In this document: one piece after another, positions 45,537 to 54,693 of the stretch | How positions within the stretch are numbered: the stretch's first letter is position 1 | Layout of the letters: each line of letters starts with the position of its first letter | DNA from: Meira nashicola | Lineage: Eukaryota > Basidiomycota > Exobasidiomycetes > Exobasidiales > Brachybasidiaceae | DNA length: 64,000 nucleotides | Assembly: GCA_001600355.1 (NCBI GenBank) | Contig: BCJU01000005.1 | Location: forward strand, 404,099 to 468,098 | Direction of reading: 5' to 3' | Program-made: the position numbers and the translations under genes | The notes under the pieces: generated by a model | The model's input: only the letters and a program-made list of their open reading frames with translations | Told to the model about the DNA's origin: nothing | Database searches by the model: none

Positions 45537-46868
45537 CTATATACGATTCTCCTTCTTATCCCACGAAATTCTCTTTTTGAGCCACAATGCAACCCACGAT
45601 AAGATTAATAATACCGGAACTTCTATTAAGGGACCGATCGTAGCGGCTAAAGCTTGATCGGAATCTGCACCATACACCGCCACAGCAACTGCGATTGCAA
45701 GTTCAAAATTATTACTGCCTGCAGTGAATGCTTGTACGACAGCCATTTCATATCCCCATTTTTTGCCTTGTTGACTAGATTTTTCCACTTCAGATTTCTT
45801 TTTTGCGTTTGTTGATTTGTCATCTTGTGTCGAGATCATTTGTGTTTCTTTTTCGATATCACTCGCGTAGCTCTCGCGTAAACTTAGACGCCAAACGAGA
45901 ACGAAAGTGAATGTCCACATGATGGCGAAATATAGTACAAGTGGTACAAATGTACGGAAAGTAGGGCCGAGATTGTCCAAAATTCGTTTGCTTTGTTCGG
46001 CAAAAATGATAATGATTGTATATAATAAACCGATCAGAGAGAGTGGACCAAAGAAAGGTAAGAAAATGTTATTGAATCTATTCTTACCCAATAATCCCAT
46101 CATACCAAATCGGGTCACTACACCTGCTCCTAATGGGATGCCGAGATAGATCAAAACAGAGATGGCGGTGGTTCCATATTGCAACGTGAATGATTGTGAT
46201 GCATGTGAGATAACGTTGATGAACCAAATGCAATAAGGTGCATATAGTGCCATTTGTAAGATTGAATTGATGATGACCAAGATTGCACATACTTCTGCGT
46301 CACCTTGAGCGATATTATTCCAAATCATAACCATTGCAATGCATCTTGCTAATCCTACCATTATAATTCCAGTTCGATATGTTTCAAGGTCAGGTAACGT
46401 TGCCCATGCTAATCCTAACATCAAAAATGGTCCAACGATCCAATTTAATAATAATGACATTCCAATTTGTGACCATAAACGCGATGTTTGAAACGTTCTA
46501 TGCAAACTTTCAAATTGAACTTTTGTCAAAATTGGCCACATCATCACAATCAAACCGATCACAAGAGGAGCCGAGACACCATATAAATGACCTTTTGATA
46601 AATTTTCTTTTGCATTAGGTGCATATTCGCCAATCACAACACCGATCACCATTGCAATCACGATCAAAGGCGTCAAAAGACGATCTAACCATCCTATCCC
46701 AGAGAGAAGAGTGAGCATTACACTTTTATGCGACTCTTGTTCTGTTGGAATTTCATGCTTGTTTGCTAAATCCAATTTAGCACAGCAACTTGGATCTTCC
46801 TTGGTCTTGTTGTCCTTTTGATCATTGTCATCATAAGATGAAACTTGATTGTGATTATCCATCGTCAT
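45537..46868 (-). CDS. ACR3: ACR3 arsenite efflux permease
   Basis: The 443-residue permease has the ten-helix ACR3/BART fold. Family signatures are GLARCIAMVMIWNNIAQGD, with the essential Cys, and VQAFTAGSNNFELAIAVAVA with GPLIEVPVLL. It exports arsenite (and antimonite) across the plasma membrane. The N-terminal 50 residues are polar and carry CC (28-29); a loop of about 45 residues (near 335-385), rich in Lys and Ser, is longer than in bacteria. It lies on the same strand as the bZIP gene and upstream of it. No ACR2-type arsenate reductase is visible in the window. Confidence 0.93.
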   Translation of the reverse strand: MTMDNHNQVSSYDDNDQKDNKTKEDPSCCAKLDLANKHEIPTEQESHKSVMLTLLSGIGWLDRLLTPLIVIAMVIGVVIGEYAPNAKENLSKGHLYGVSAPLVIGLIVMMWPILTKVQFESLHRTFQTSRLWSQIGMSLLLNWIVGPFLMLGLAWATLPDLETYRTGIIMVGLARCIAMVMIWNNIAQGDAEVCAILVIINSILQMALYAPYCIWFINVISHASQSFTLQYGTTAISVLIYLGIPLGAGVVTRFGMMGLLGKNRFNNIFLPFFGPLSLIGLLYTIIIIFAEQSKRILDNLGPTFRTFVPLVLYFAIMWTFTFVLVWRLSLRESYASDIEKETQMISTQDDKSTNAKKKSEVEKSSQQGKKWGYEMAVVQAFTAGSNNFELAIAVAVAVYGADSDQALAATIGPLIEVPVLLILSWVALWLKKRISWDKKENRI

Positions 46869-47565
46869 TCTTCGAAAGCAAAAGACGAATGGTTCTTTGT
46901 TTGATGATGGTAGGTAAGGTTGTTAGAAGTACTTCTTACATGTTTGCATATACTCTTGTAGTCTTGATATTAGTCTACTATTATCATCAGGGTATCGCTT
47001 GGCGAATCCGAAGTCATAACTGATCACTGATGATGAAGACGGGCGGGCGCAATCAGGTAGAAAATCTTTTTCTTTTTTTTTTCGGTGAATTTGATATACA
47101 ACAACAATTAGCAATCTTGGCGTTTGTTCAGTCTGACGTACCTTTGCTAAAAGCAAGGAATAATGGATCTTCCTTATTTTTCTGACGTATTTGAAATTGA
47201 CATGCAGAAAGACGCGTGTAAAAAGGCACAAATGCGAATAAAACGTGCATTAGGCCGGAAATTATTTCGAATTAAAATTGTCAAAGATGACCTTACCGAT
47301 AAATGCAGACATTCAATGAATATACCATATTCTTCAGCTTTCGCTCAAACTTCATCGCCTTAACAGATGTATATGACGATTCGGGTCCTCATTGAAGAAC
47401 GAAATGCATGCTCTTGAACCAACTGTACGCATACGCATTTTCAGCCCCTTTGTGAGCTGACAAGAAATATGCAACTTTCAACATTGCCTCATTGCTTCAA
47501 ACTTTGTACGATGTGATTGCTTTTATCTTTTCGTCACCTCAGAAGGGCAACAAGATATTTCAAGA
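46869..47565. other. Intergenic, ACR3 promoter to array C
   Basis: The ACR3 promoter lies on the left and the promoter of the first array C gene on the right, with TACGCATACGCATTTTCAGC before CCC at 47425-47448. A GC patch GGGCGGGCGC is at 47041. Short open frames in the middle have no supporting features. Confidence 0.55.
47425..47448 (+). promoter_or_regulatory. TACGCA + GCCCC composite element
   Basis: TACGCATACGCATTTTCAGC and then CCC; the GCCCC ends 117 bp before the ATG at 47566. Confidence 0.6.
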
Positions 47566-48441
47566 ATGTACGTTGCATCGGTAACAAACTTTCTTACATT
47601 GATCTTTACTCTCACTGTTTTTTTTCAAATATGTCTGGCAGTTGATACTCCTCCTCCTCCGAGTCTCCACGCGCCACTTTTGGATCAAGTACCAGATGCA
47701 ACATCTGGAGAATCGTCCCATGCTACCACTAGCAGTCACAATCCACCTATGAAGATAAGTACTGGAAGGATGAGGCCTGTTACATCACCAGGAAGCCCAA
47801 GGTACACTGAAGCATTGGCAGAAGCAGGAATTGGTAGGACAAAGTTTGCCAAAAGTCTTGCTCATGTTGGTATTTTAGGAACGAGTTCGGAGCATTTGTA
47901 TCCCAAGATTTCGGTTGAACCTGGGAAGAAGGATAGCACTGTTGTTAGTTTTTTTCATCATGCTAAAATACCTCAAGAAGGAGCAAAACCTTATGACTAT
48001 ATGCAACATCAAAATCACGATTTTTCTTCGGATATATCTAAACCTGCAATGATATACAAAATTGGACTTCGTAAACCTGGTGGCAAGAATTCTAAAGATT
48101 TTCAGCATATGAGTCAAATCGTTCGACATATGGGAAGAAATCAATATCATCCGAAAGCAGCTTTGCTGAACACTGTACGTGGTGATAGTCGAGCAACACA
48201 TAATAAGCCAAAGATTGATGTTGACCCGGGCAGATTAAATGGAAATCTAATCACAACTCTTTATACTCCTGCCTCACCTCGAAGAGATGGCAATGTCAAT
48301 GATTCACATCAAAATCAACCACGAGCAGGCAATGTCGCTGGTGGATCAAGAAGATCTCAAAGTCCACCTCGCAATAGAACAAGAGCACGTTCTAATTCTC
48401 CTGATAACAGAGGTGACCACAGGAGACAACGTGTTGATTGA
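47566..48441 (+). CDS. Secreted array C protein (member 1)
   Basis: The 291-residue product has a signal peptide (to about 25, ending CLAV) and then the family's blocks in order: MKISTGRMRPVTSPGSPR (about 64-81), YPKISVEPGKKD with VVSFFHH, PYDYMQHQ, KIGLRKPGGK, YHPKAALLNTVRGDSRA, and IDVDPGRLNGNLITTLY. The tail is Arg/Ser-rich with RSRSPPRN-like pairs. It has few cysteines in the mature part. No known fold is recognised. It is intronless and heads six tandem genes. Confidence 0.83.
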   Translation: MYVASVTNFLTLIFTLTVFFQICLAVDTPPPPSLHAPLLDQVPDATSGESSHATTSSHNPPMKISTGRMRPVTSPGSPRYTEALAEAGIGRTKFAKSLAHVGILGTSSEHLYPKISVEPGKKDSTVVSFFHHAKIPQEGAKPYDYMQHQNHDFSSDISKPAMIYKIGLRKPGGKNSKDFQHMSQIVRHMGRNQYHPKAALLNTVRGDSRATHNKPKIDVDPGRLNGNLITTLYTPASPRRDGNVNDSHQNQPRAGNVAGGSRRSQSPPRNRTRARSNSPDNRGDHRRQRVD

Positions 48442-48640
48442 AGGTTTAAACTTCAAAAGTTATTCATTTTGCTTGTGGGCATCAGTACGCTTTAGGTAAA
48501 TATGCCATCTGTATAGTTTCTTTCCTCGTTTTGTCTCTTTTTTTCTTATAAATGATGATACAGTAAACCTCATTTTCCTTGACTATACAAAGGATTAGTA
48601 AGACGTTGCACAAACTGCATACATTTGTGTAAAAAGTTTG

Positions 48641-48660
48641 CATACGCACTTTTTTGCCCC
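48641..48660 (+). promoter_or_regulatory. CATACGCA + GCCCC composite element
   Basis: CATACGCACTTTTTTGCCCC ends 115 bp before the ATG at 48776. Confidence 0.6.
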
Positions 48661-48775
48661 TTGTCTTGCTGTGCTACTTGCAAATAAATGCATTTGATTT
48701 TTTCGATTTCATCTTCAAAGTTTCCCTCTTTTACCCTCTCTCAATCACACTTACGACAATCAAGATCTATCAAAG

Positions 48776-49597
48776 ATGTACATCCAATTGCACTTTTCCT
48801 TGTTTGCCCTTAATCTTGTCATGAGAAGCATTTCAGTCGATCCTGATATGCCTATCAGTCTTTATGCACCTTTGCATGATCAAGCAGAGCCTAGCACGTC
48901 AGGAGGAAGTTCAACTCCTGCTCATAGTACAGGTAGAATGAAACCAATCTCAAATACGGGAAGTCCTAGGGTGCAAGATGTAGATACATCAATGGTGATT
49001 AGGAAGCATAAAAATATCAAAGGGATTGCCTTTACTTCAGTTTCATCTGATCCTTCTTCACCTCATACCTACCCAAAAATTTCAGTTCGACCTGGAAAAA
49101 AAGATGCAACTGTTTTGAGTTACTTCCATCATCCTTTTCCTCATCCAGAATCTTCAAAGCCATATAAATATATGGAACATCAAAGTATTGATTCTGCTTC
49201 AGATAGTTCTAAACCGGCAAAAAAGTTTCAAATCGGATTACGTAAGATTGATTGGAAATCTGAAGATGCTCAACATGCTAGAGCTTATGCACGTTATATG
49301 TCCAGCAATCAACATCATCCTAAAGCTGCATTGGTTCACGTTGTTCGAGGCGATAATAGAGCAGAACGTAAACGTCCAACGATTGATGTTGATCAAGGCA
49401 AATTACACGGCAATCTCTTAATTACATCATACGGACCTGAATCACCACCAAAGCATACCAATCCATCCCGTCAACCGCACATGAGCAATCCAGCTGATAC
49501 TGCCAACCGTTCTCAATATCCTAGTGACAGACGAACAAGATCTCGATCTCCCTGTTCTAGTGACGAAAGAGAGCATGCAAGACAACGTACTCACTGA
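48776..49597 (+). CDS. Secreted array C protein (member 2)
   Basis: The 273-residue product has a short signal (MYIQLHFSLFALNLVMRSIS) and the family blocks HSTGRMKPISNTGSPR, YPKISVRPGKKDATVLSYFH, KPYKYMEHQ, FQIGLRKI, HHPKAALVHVVRGDNRA, and PTIDVDQGKLHGNL with YGPESPP. The C-terminus has SDRRTRSRSPCSSDERE, whose only Cys is in the tail. It is closest to member 3 through YGPESPP. CATACGCACTTTTTTGCCCC lies upstream. Function is unknown. Confidence 0.83.
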   Translation: MYIQLHFSLFALNLVMRSISVDPDMPISLYAPLHDQAEPSTSGGSSTPAHSTGRMKPISNTGSPRVQDVDTSMVIRKHKNIKGIAFTSVSSDPSSPHTYPKISVRPGKKDATVLSYFHHPFPHPESSKPYKYMEHQSIDSASDSSKPAKKFQIGLRKIDWKSEDAQHARAYARYMSSNQHHPKAALVHVVRGDNRAERKRPTIDVDQGKLHGNLLITSYGPESPPKHTNPSRQPHMSNPADTANRSQYPSDRRTRSRSPCSSDEREHARQRTH

Positions 49598-49750
49598 GTG
49601 TCAACAATACCTTTTCATATCATCTTGGTATATATCGTTTTACCTCTTTCAATCATTGTTTTTAATAGATTCGCGGCGTGATTGTGACCTTTACGCAATC
49701 GATCGAATATAAAGCTATTTTTTTGCGTTCATAAACTGAAATTCATAGAT

Positions 49751-49756
49751 GCCCCG
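49751..49756 (+). promoter_or_regulatory. GCCCCG element
   Basis: GATGCCCCGTAGC, 75 bp before the ATG at 49832. Confidence 0.55.
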
Positions 49757-49831
49757 TAGCTTATAATTATATTAAATGCCAATCAAATTTGCTTTCCCTT
49801 TCTTTACTTCCATAACTCCAAGAGTATAAAG

Positions 49832-50593
49832 ATGTTCTTTAATCCTTTCATTTATATTTTATACTTTGTTTTATTTTTTGGCAAGCAAACTCTTTCTGGA
49901 GATACAACTGACCCTATCAGCATTTTTGGAGCGGTATTTGATGAAGCACCTACACCAGGTAGATCTTCTGAACAACCTCCAATGAAAATTAGTACAGGTA
50001 GAATGAAGGCAATCAGTCATGCTGGAAGTCCAAGAATGACAGTGGCAACTGCTGAAATGAATCAACAAGGTTATAATCGTGTTAAAGGTATTTCTCATAC
50101 AGCAGTAATGGCCAATCCAACATCTTCGTATACATATCCAAAAATTACAGTTCGTCCTGGTAAAAAAGATGTAAGTGTAATGAGCGTTTTTCATCATCCT
50201 GCACGTTTAACACCAAATTCAAAGCCATACGAATATATGCAAGATAAGAAAAGTGATTCACTTGAAGATATTTCACGTCCAGCACAAAGATATAAAATTG
50301 GATTACGTAAAATTCATGGTAAATCTCCCGAACTTGAACAAGCTAGAGAAGAATCATTAAGAAGTTCAAGATCACATTATCATCCAAAAGCTGCTTTAAT
50401 TCAAACATTGAAAGGTGATAGTAGAGCAAAAAGAAAGAGACCAACGATTGATGTTGAACAAGGTAAATTACACGGTAACCTTGCAATTACAACATATGGA
50501 CCTGAATCACCACCAAAAAATAACAATCAAGGTCATCAGCATCAAGAACAGCCACATCCACATACTTCAACGACTGATCATACAAGGCAATGA
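49832..50593 (+). CDS. Secreted array C protein (member 3)
   Basis: The 253-residue product has a signal peptide (to about 22, FFGKQTLSG) and all blocks: MKISTGRMKAISHAGSPR, YPKITVRPGKKDVSVMSVFH, KPYEYMQDKKSDSLEDISRP, YKIGLRKIHGKSPE, YHPKAALIQTLKGDSRA and PTIDVEQGKLHGNL with YGPESPP. The tail is rich in His, Asn and Gln. A promoter TATAAAG ends only a few bases before the ATG. Function is unknown. Confidence 0.83.
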   Translation: MFFNPFIYILYFVLFFGKQTLSGDTTDPISIFGAVFDEAPTPGRSSEQPPMKISTGRMKAISHAGSPRMTVATAEMNQQGYNRVKGISHTAVMANPTSSYTYPKITVRPGKKDVSVMSVFHHPARLTPNSKPYEYMQDKKSDSLEDISRPAQRYKIGLRKIHGKSPELEQAREESLRSSRSHYHPKAALIQTLKGDSRAKRKRPTIDVEQGKLHGNLAITTYGPESPPKNNNQGHQHQEQPHPHTSTTDHTRQ

Positions 50594-50603
50594 TTTCATT
50601 TAA

Positions 50604-50640
50604 GTATATACGTATATATATATATATATATATATATATA
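50604..50640. repeat. TA dinucleotide microsatellite
   Basis: An almost pure TA run of about 30 bp (TATATACG then TA repeats) lies just downstream of the array C gene at 49832. It is part of its 3' flank. Confidence 0.9.
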
Positions 50641-50841
50641 ATGTTCTTTATACAACTTCATGTCCTTATCCGTTTTCGATATTTCAAATTCTGTTTATTT
50701 CATATACAACTTTTTTCGCAGCCCCTCTTGATCGTCTTTAAAAACCATTCATATGAGTCTTTTAGTCAATAGATAGTAGTGTAAAACACATTGCAATGAT
50801 CATACGCACTTCAGCCTGTTTATATAAACAATATAACTCTT

Positions 50842-50847
50842 GCCCCG
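50842..50847 (+). promoter_or_regulatory. GCCCCG element
   Basis: CTTGCCCCGAGC, 87 bp before the ATG at 50935. CATACGCACTTCAGCC lies about 30 bp before it. Confidence 0.57.
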
Positions 50848-50934
50848 AGCAAAATGAGGTGTATAAGAATGCAAAAATATTATTTTGTATCTTAACAAAT
50901 CATTACAATTCAGTCTGATATATACTATACAATC

Positions 50935-51714
50935 ATGTTACAAGCTTTTTTCACTTTAGTACTACTATCCTTCTCCCTTGTGTCTTCTCATGTTCAAGGG
51001 ATAAGTATACATGCTCCTGTTCTAAATCAAATGCAACAAGAATCTACAGGAGGAGAAAGTTCCTCTCAAGGTCAAGCTCAACAGCCACCAATGAAGATTA
51101 GTACAGGTAGAATGAAAGCTATATCAACACCTGTAAGTCCTAGATGCACGAATTGTTTGAGAGATATTCATCATGCCTTTGGTCATGAGGTAAAAGGTGT
51201 ATCGCACGTTGCTGTTTTACCAGATCCTAAATCTGCATATGAATTTCCAAAAGTTTCTGTAACTCCTGGAAAGCAAGATAGTAACGTCTTTAGTACCTTT
51301 CATCATCCAAGAACTTATCCAAAAGGAGGAGCACCTTTTCAATATATGAATCATCAACAATTTGATCAACTTACTGATGTTCATCAACCTGGAAAAGTTT
51401 ATAGAATTGGACAACAAAAAGCAAAAAAAGATTCTGAAATTGTTAATCATGCTTCAAATATACTCGCAGGCTTAACTGATAATAAATATAATAGACATCC
51501 AAAAGCTGCTTTAGCTCATAGTCTACCAGGAGATGCAAGAGCAACAACAAAACGGCCAACAATTAATGTATCCCCAGGAAGACTTTATGGTAATATGATC
51601 ACGTTTGTTTATGGTTCAAAAACACAAATGAACGATAAAGGCAAATCAAATAAAAGAGAACGTTCTCCTCGAACTGAAGGCGGTGAAAGCAGTAAAAGAT
51701 CTCGTGTGCACTAG
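50935..51714 (+). CDS. Secreted array C protein (member 4)
   Basis: The 259-residue product has a signal peptide (MLQAFFTLVLLSFSLVSSHV, ending about 22). Blocks: MKISTGRMKAISTPVSPR, FPKVSVTPGKQDSNVFSTFH, PFQYMNHQQFDQLTDVHQP, YRIGQQKAKK, RHPKAALAHSLPGDARA and PTINVSPGRLYGNM. It has CTNC, two cysteines three apart, near residue 83, which other members lack. The tail is Lys/Arg-rich. Function is unknown. Confidence 0.83.
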   Translation: MLQAFFTLVLLSFSLVSSHVQGISIHAPVLNQMQQESTGGESSSQGQAQQPPMKISTGRMKAISTPVSPRCTNCLRDIHHAFGHEVKGVSHVAVLPDPKSAYEFPKVSVTPGKQDSNVFSTFHHPRTYPKGGAPFQYMNHQQFDQLTDVHQPGKVYRIGQQKAKKDSEIVNHASNILAGLTDNKYNRHPKAALAHSLPGDARATTKRPTINVSPGRLYGNMITFVYGSKTQMNDKGKSNKRERSPRTEGGESSKRSRVH

Positions 51715-51846
51715 TCAAGTCATCTATATCTTTGATGCCTTATTCTAAGATTGTATATACTTTCTCGCGGCGCAAATGCAGATTGTGTAGTACGTCAGAT
51801 ATCAGTGTTATAGGTTGCATCAAGATAAAAAAACATAAGTTTATAT

Positions 51847-51852
51847 CCCCGA
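51847..51852 (+). promoter_or_regulatory. CCCCGA element
   Basis: TATCCCCGAGAATAAAG, 82 bp before the ATG at 51935. Confidence 0.5.
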
Positions 51853-51934
51853 GAATAAAGTTGTACGGAATACAGTTACAGATCTTGCGTTTCAAACTAA
51901 ACCTGTTTCTGAAAAACCATCATCAACGGTCATT

Positions 51935-52798
51935 ATGAATGTTGTTTTTAAAACTTTCATGCTAGCCTTGTTATTCTATTCTACTTTTGTTCAAATTTCC
52001 GTCTTTAGCCTTTCGCTTAAGATAACAGATGAAGAACTGGATAAAGCTAAACAAACAGAGCATCCATCAACTCAAGGACCTTCTACGTCAACACATGAGG
52101 AGCATACACCTCTCCGAGAGCCTTTAACACATCGAATGGTCGCTACGACTGGACCTTCTAGCCCAAGAGTGAAAGAGTATGTAACAAAAATAAGAAAAGA
52201 TAAAGCTTCAAAAACAAAAGGTGTTGCAGTAAGCGGAATTTTAAAAGATTCAAAATCAAACTTTTATTATCCAAAAATTACGACGACTGCAGGCAAAGAG
52301 AGGTCTTATGTATTAAATTTATTTCATGGTAAATCTTCAGCACCATTATCTGAACCAAATATGCATATGAAATACCCTCAATCTGATCATCCATCAGATC
52401 AAGGAAAAAAGGCAAGTTTTTATCAAATCGGTCATATTAAAATAAGAAAAAGTAATAGAGAAACGATTGAAAAAATTAATGAACATATGAGAAATATGAG
52501 ACATGACGTATTTTCTCCTAAAGCAGCAATGATTCACTATACTCGAGCAAATCCTGAAGCTGCACAAAAGCTTCCTACTGTTCAAGTTGATGCAGGTAAA
52601 TATCATGGTAATTTGATTTCTTTAGTTTTCGGTGAATCTTCACCACGAGGTAAACGAAAGTCACCAGAACCTGTTCACCATTCAACGAATGATCATCTTC
52701 AGACTGATGGAACGATTGATATGCTTAGTAGAGTTGGTAAAACACCCCAAAAGACTAATTCTCCAGATAGCAAAGGTAAAAAGAGGCGGATCGAGTAG
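51935..52798 (+). CDS. Secreted array C protein (member 5)
   Basis: The 287-residue product has a signal peptide (to about 25, ending VFSLS) and diverged blocks: HRMVATTGPSSPR, YPKITTTAGKERSYVLNLFH, PNMHMKYPQSDHPSD, YQIGHIKIRK, FSPKAAMIHYTRANPEA and PTVQVDAGKYHGNLISLVFG. It ends in a basic KGKKRRIE tail, which is like a nuclear-localisation cluster. Together with member 6 it forms a diverged branch. Function is unknown. Confidence 0.82.
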   Translation: MNVVFKTFMLALLFYSTFVQISVFSLSLKITDEELDKAKQTEHPSTQGPSTSTHEEHTPLREPLTHRMVATTGPSSPRVKEYVTKIRKDKASKTKGVAVSGILKDSKSNFYYPKITTTAGKERSYVLNLFHGKSSAPLSEPNMHMKYPQSDHPSDQGKKASFYQIGHIKIRKSNRETIEKINEHMRNMRHDVFSPKAAMIHYTRANPEAAQKLPTVQVDAGKYHGNLISLVFGESSPRGKRKSPEPVHHSTNDHLQTDGTIDMLSRVGKTPQKTNSPDSKGKKRRIE

Positions 52799-52971
52799 TA
52801 CTATCGAATCTTTTCACGGTTATCTTGCTTTTAGTTTATGAACAAAAACACTTTGTATATATTCAGATCCCGATGTAGCCAATACAATAGCGTTTGTGTA
52901 CGTCAATCGAATGCATAACACAATAGAGGCATTAGGTTTCACAGCTTTAGCAGCCATCCTTTCACAAGTAC

Positions 52972-52976
52972 GCCCC
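52972..52976 (+). promoter_or_regulatory. GCCCC element
   Basis: GTACGCCCCTCAA, 96 bp before the ATG at 53073, with TATATAAATA between them near 53017. Confidence 0.55.
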
Positions 52977-53072
52977 TCAATTTTAAGAAAGGGACAATTT
53001 AAATGGTGTATAAGAGTATATAAATATGAAACTTATTCTAAACATACTCTCTCAACATATAGCACAACAATA

Positions 53073-53945
53073 ATGTTGTCAATGAAGTTCATTATCATCT
53101 CTATCTGTTTCACCTTATTATCTTTCTTGAATTCCATTAAATGTTTGACATTAAATATTCCAGAAAACAAACAAGCTCACGATCAAGTTGAAACATCAAG
53201 CCATGGTGCCCCTACCGTAGTTACTAGTAGGATGCTTCCTACAACAGGACCCAAAAGTCCTAGAGTAATCAATACCTTTCATCAGGTTAAAAGCCAAGGA
53301 GATCAAAAGCTTCATTCTTCTGCTTATACTCCCATTCTAGGAAATGGTAGATCGGATCATATCTATCCAAAGATTAGCGTACAATCTGGTAGAAAGCCAA
53401 CAAATGTGATTGCAATGTTTCATGCTGAGAAAGAAGTAGGACTTAAACCAAATTCATATTTACCTTATCAATCGAAAGAATCCAAAAAAGACATTCAAAA
53501 TCCTGCAAGTTTGTATAGATTAAGTGCAGCAAAAACTAAACCAAATGATCATGATTCAACTGCAGTACAAAATCATTTTATTAATATGGCTAGAGAAAAT
53601 AAAAGGCCAAAAGCATTTTCACATATAAAATCACCTGCAGATAAAAATGCATTTAATAAAAAATCAATCATTCGAATGGATCCTGGTACTTTAAATGGAA
53701 ATTTAGTCATTTTGGTCTATGCACCAAAAAAACCAAGTCACGAAAAGAAATGGTTACAGTTAGGTTTACCTCATAATGAGAATTCATTAAGTGTACATCA
53801 TCCCTCTGGCTTACATCAACATAGTTCACCTACTCAACAATCATCAAGTAGTGAAAAGTCACCCTCGAGAAAGTCAACTTTAAATTTGATCAATCAGATG
53901 GATAAACAATCAACACGCCCCGCCAAGAAAAGCAGAAATGCTTAA
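53073..53945 (+). CDS. Secreted array C protein (member 6)
   Basis: The ATG at 53073 (or 53082) is chosen because a signal peptide (MKFIIISICFTLLSFLNS) begins there; the frame runs open from 52896. The 290-residue product has TSRMLPTTGPKSPR, YPKISVQSGRKPTNVIAMFH, LPYQSKESKKDIQNPASLY, RPKAFSHIKSPADKNA and RMDPGTLNGNLVILVYAP. The tail is Ser/His-rich. GTATAAGAGTATATAAATA precedes it at about 53007. Function is unknown. Confidence 0.82.
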   Translation: MLSMKFIIISICFTLLSFLNSIKCLTLNIPENKQAHDQVETSSHGAPTVVTSRMLPTTGPKSPRVINTFHQVKSQGDQKLHSSAYTPILGNGRSDHIYPKISVQSGRKPTNVIAMFHAEKEVGLKPNSYLPYQSKESKKDIQNPASLYRLSAAKTKPNDHDSTAVQNHFINMARENKRPKAFSHIKSPADKNAFNKKSIIRMDPGTLNGNLVILVYAPKKPSHEKKWLQLGLPHNENSLSVHHPSGLHQHSSPTQQSSSSEKSPSRKSTLNLINQMDKQSTRPAKKSRNA

Positions 53946-54693
53946 GCTGCTGTGCTTTATCAGAGAAAGAACACACACACAAATTTTTCTTCCACAAACT
54001 ACTCGATATTGTTTATATTTCTACTAATGTACATAAAATTCACTCTTTGCAATCCTTATATTTCTAAAATAACAGTTTATACGAGTTAGGGTTAGGGTTG
54101 TACGAGAATATACTTCATCCGCGGATAATTATGCTATCCCTCGATCGATCAGCAATTAATTCACTAGAGCCCAATCCTTCAATTGCCCCCGAAAAGACTT
54201 TGTAATTGGCGTATCTTTATGGATAAATGATTTGTGGCAAATTGTTTACGCCCTCTTCAAAAAAAACATATGATCAACGCTGTATCGGCGCTGTTTGGCG
54301 TGAGGCGTTTGCTATATAAATAAAGAGGACGCAGGTATTGCCTTCAATTTCGAACAAAAAAGGCCTAGATTTGATATGCAGCACCACATATGCGTATCTG
54401 AATATTTGAGTCGGGGATTTGCCGTTATAATTTGTGTGTAAAACTATTGTTCAAACAGTTGAATTGAAAGCATTTTGCATCCTATTGTCAAGATGTTCTG
54501 CCCCGATAAAGTTTTAATGGCGGTGAAATGAATTCTGCGTCACATTTATATCATAGCCTTTGGCGTTATTATACAACACATTATAGCATATGACACAATA
54601 TCAAAAAAGAACATAAATAGAGAACATTTTCCAGTACAATTCGTTTTCCCCTCATCATAACCACTTTTGACAAGTGTTTTTCGATAAACGACA
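53946..54693. other. Intergenic with interstitial telomere-like repeat
   Basis: It lies between array C and the His-rich gene. It holds GTTAGGGTTAGGGTTG (54085-54100) and three C-rich elements (GCCCCC 54184, CGGGGA 54412, GCCCCG 54500). The last of these is 188 bp before the ATG at 54694. No gene is seen. Confidence 0.6.
54085..54100 (+). repeat. Interstitial telomere-type repeat
   Basis: GTTAGGGTTAGGGTTG contains two full TTAGGG units and the start of a third. TTAGGG is the telomere unit of most filamentous fungi. Confidence 0.7.

Noticed and set aside
50604..50640. TA run as a promoter of array C member 4
   Set aside because: It lies about 300 bp from the ATG at 50935 and directly after the previous stop; a plain microsatellite is more likely.
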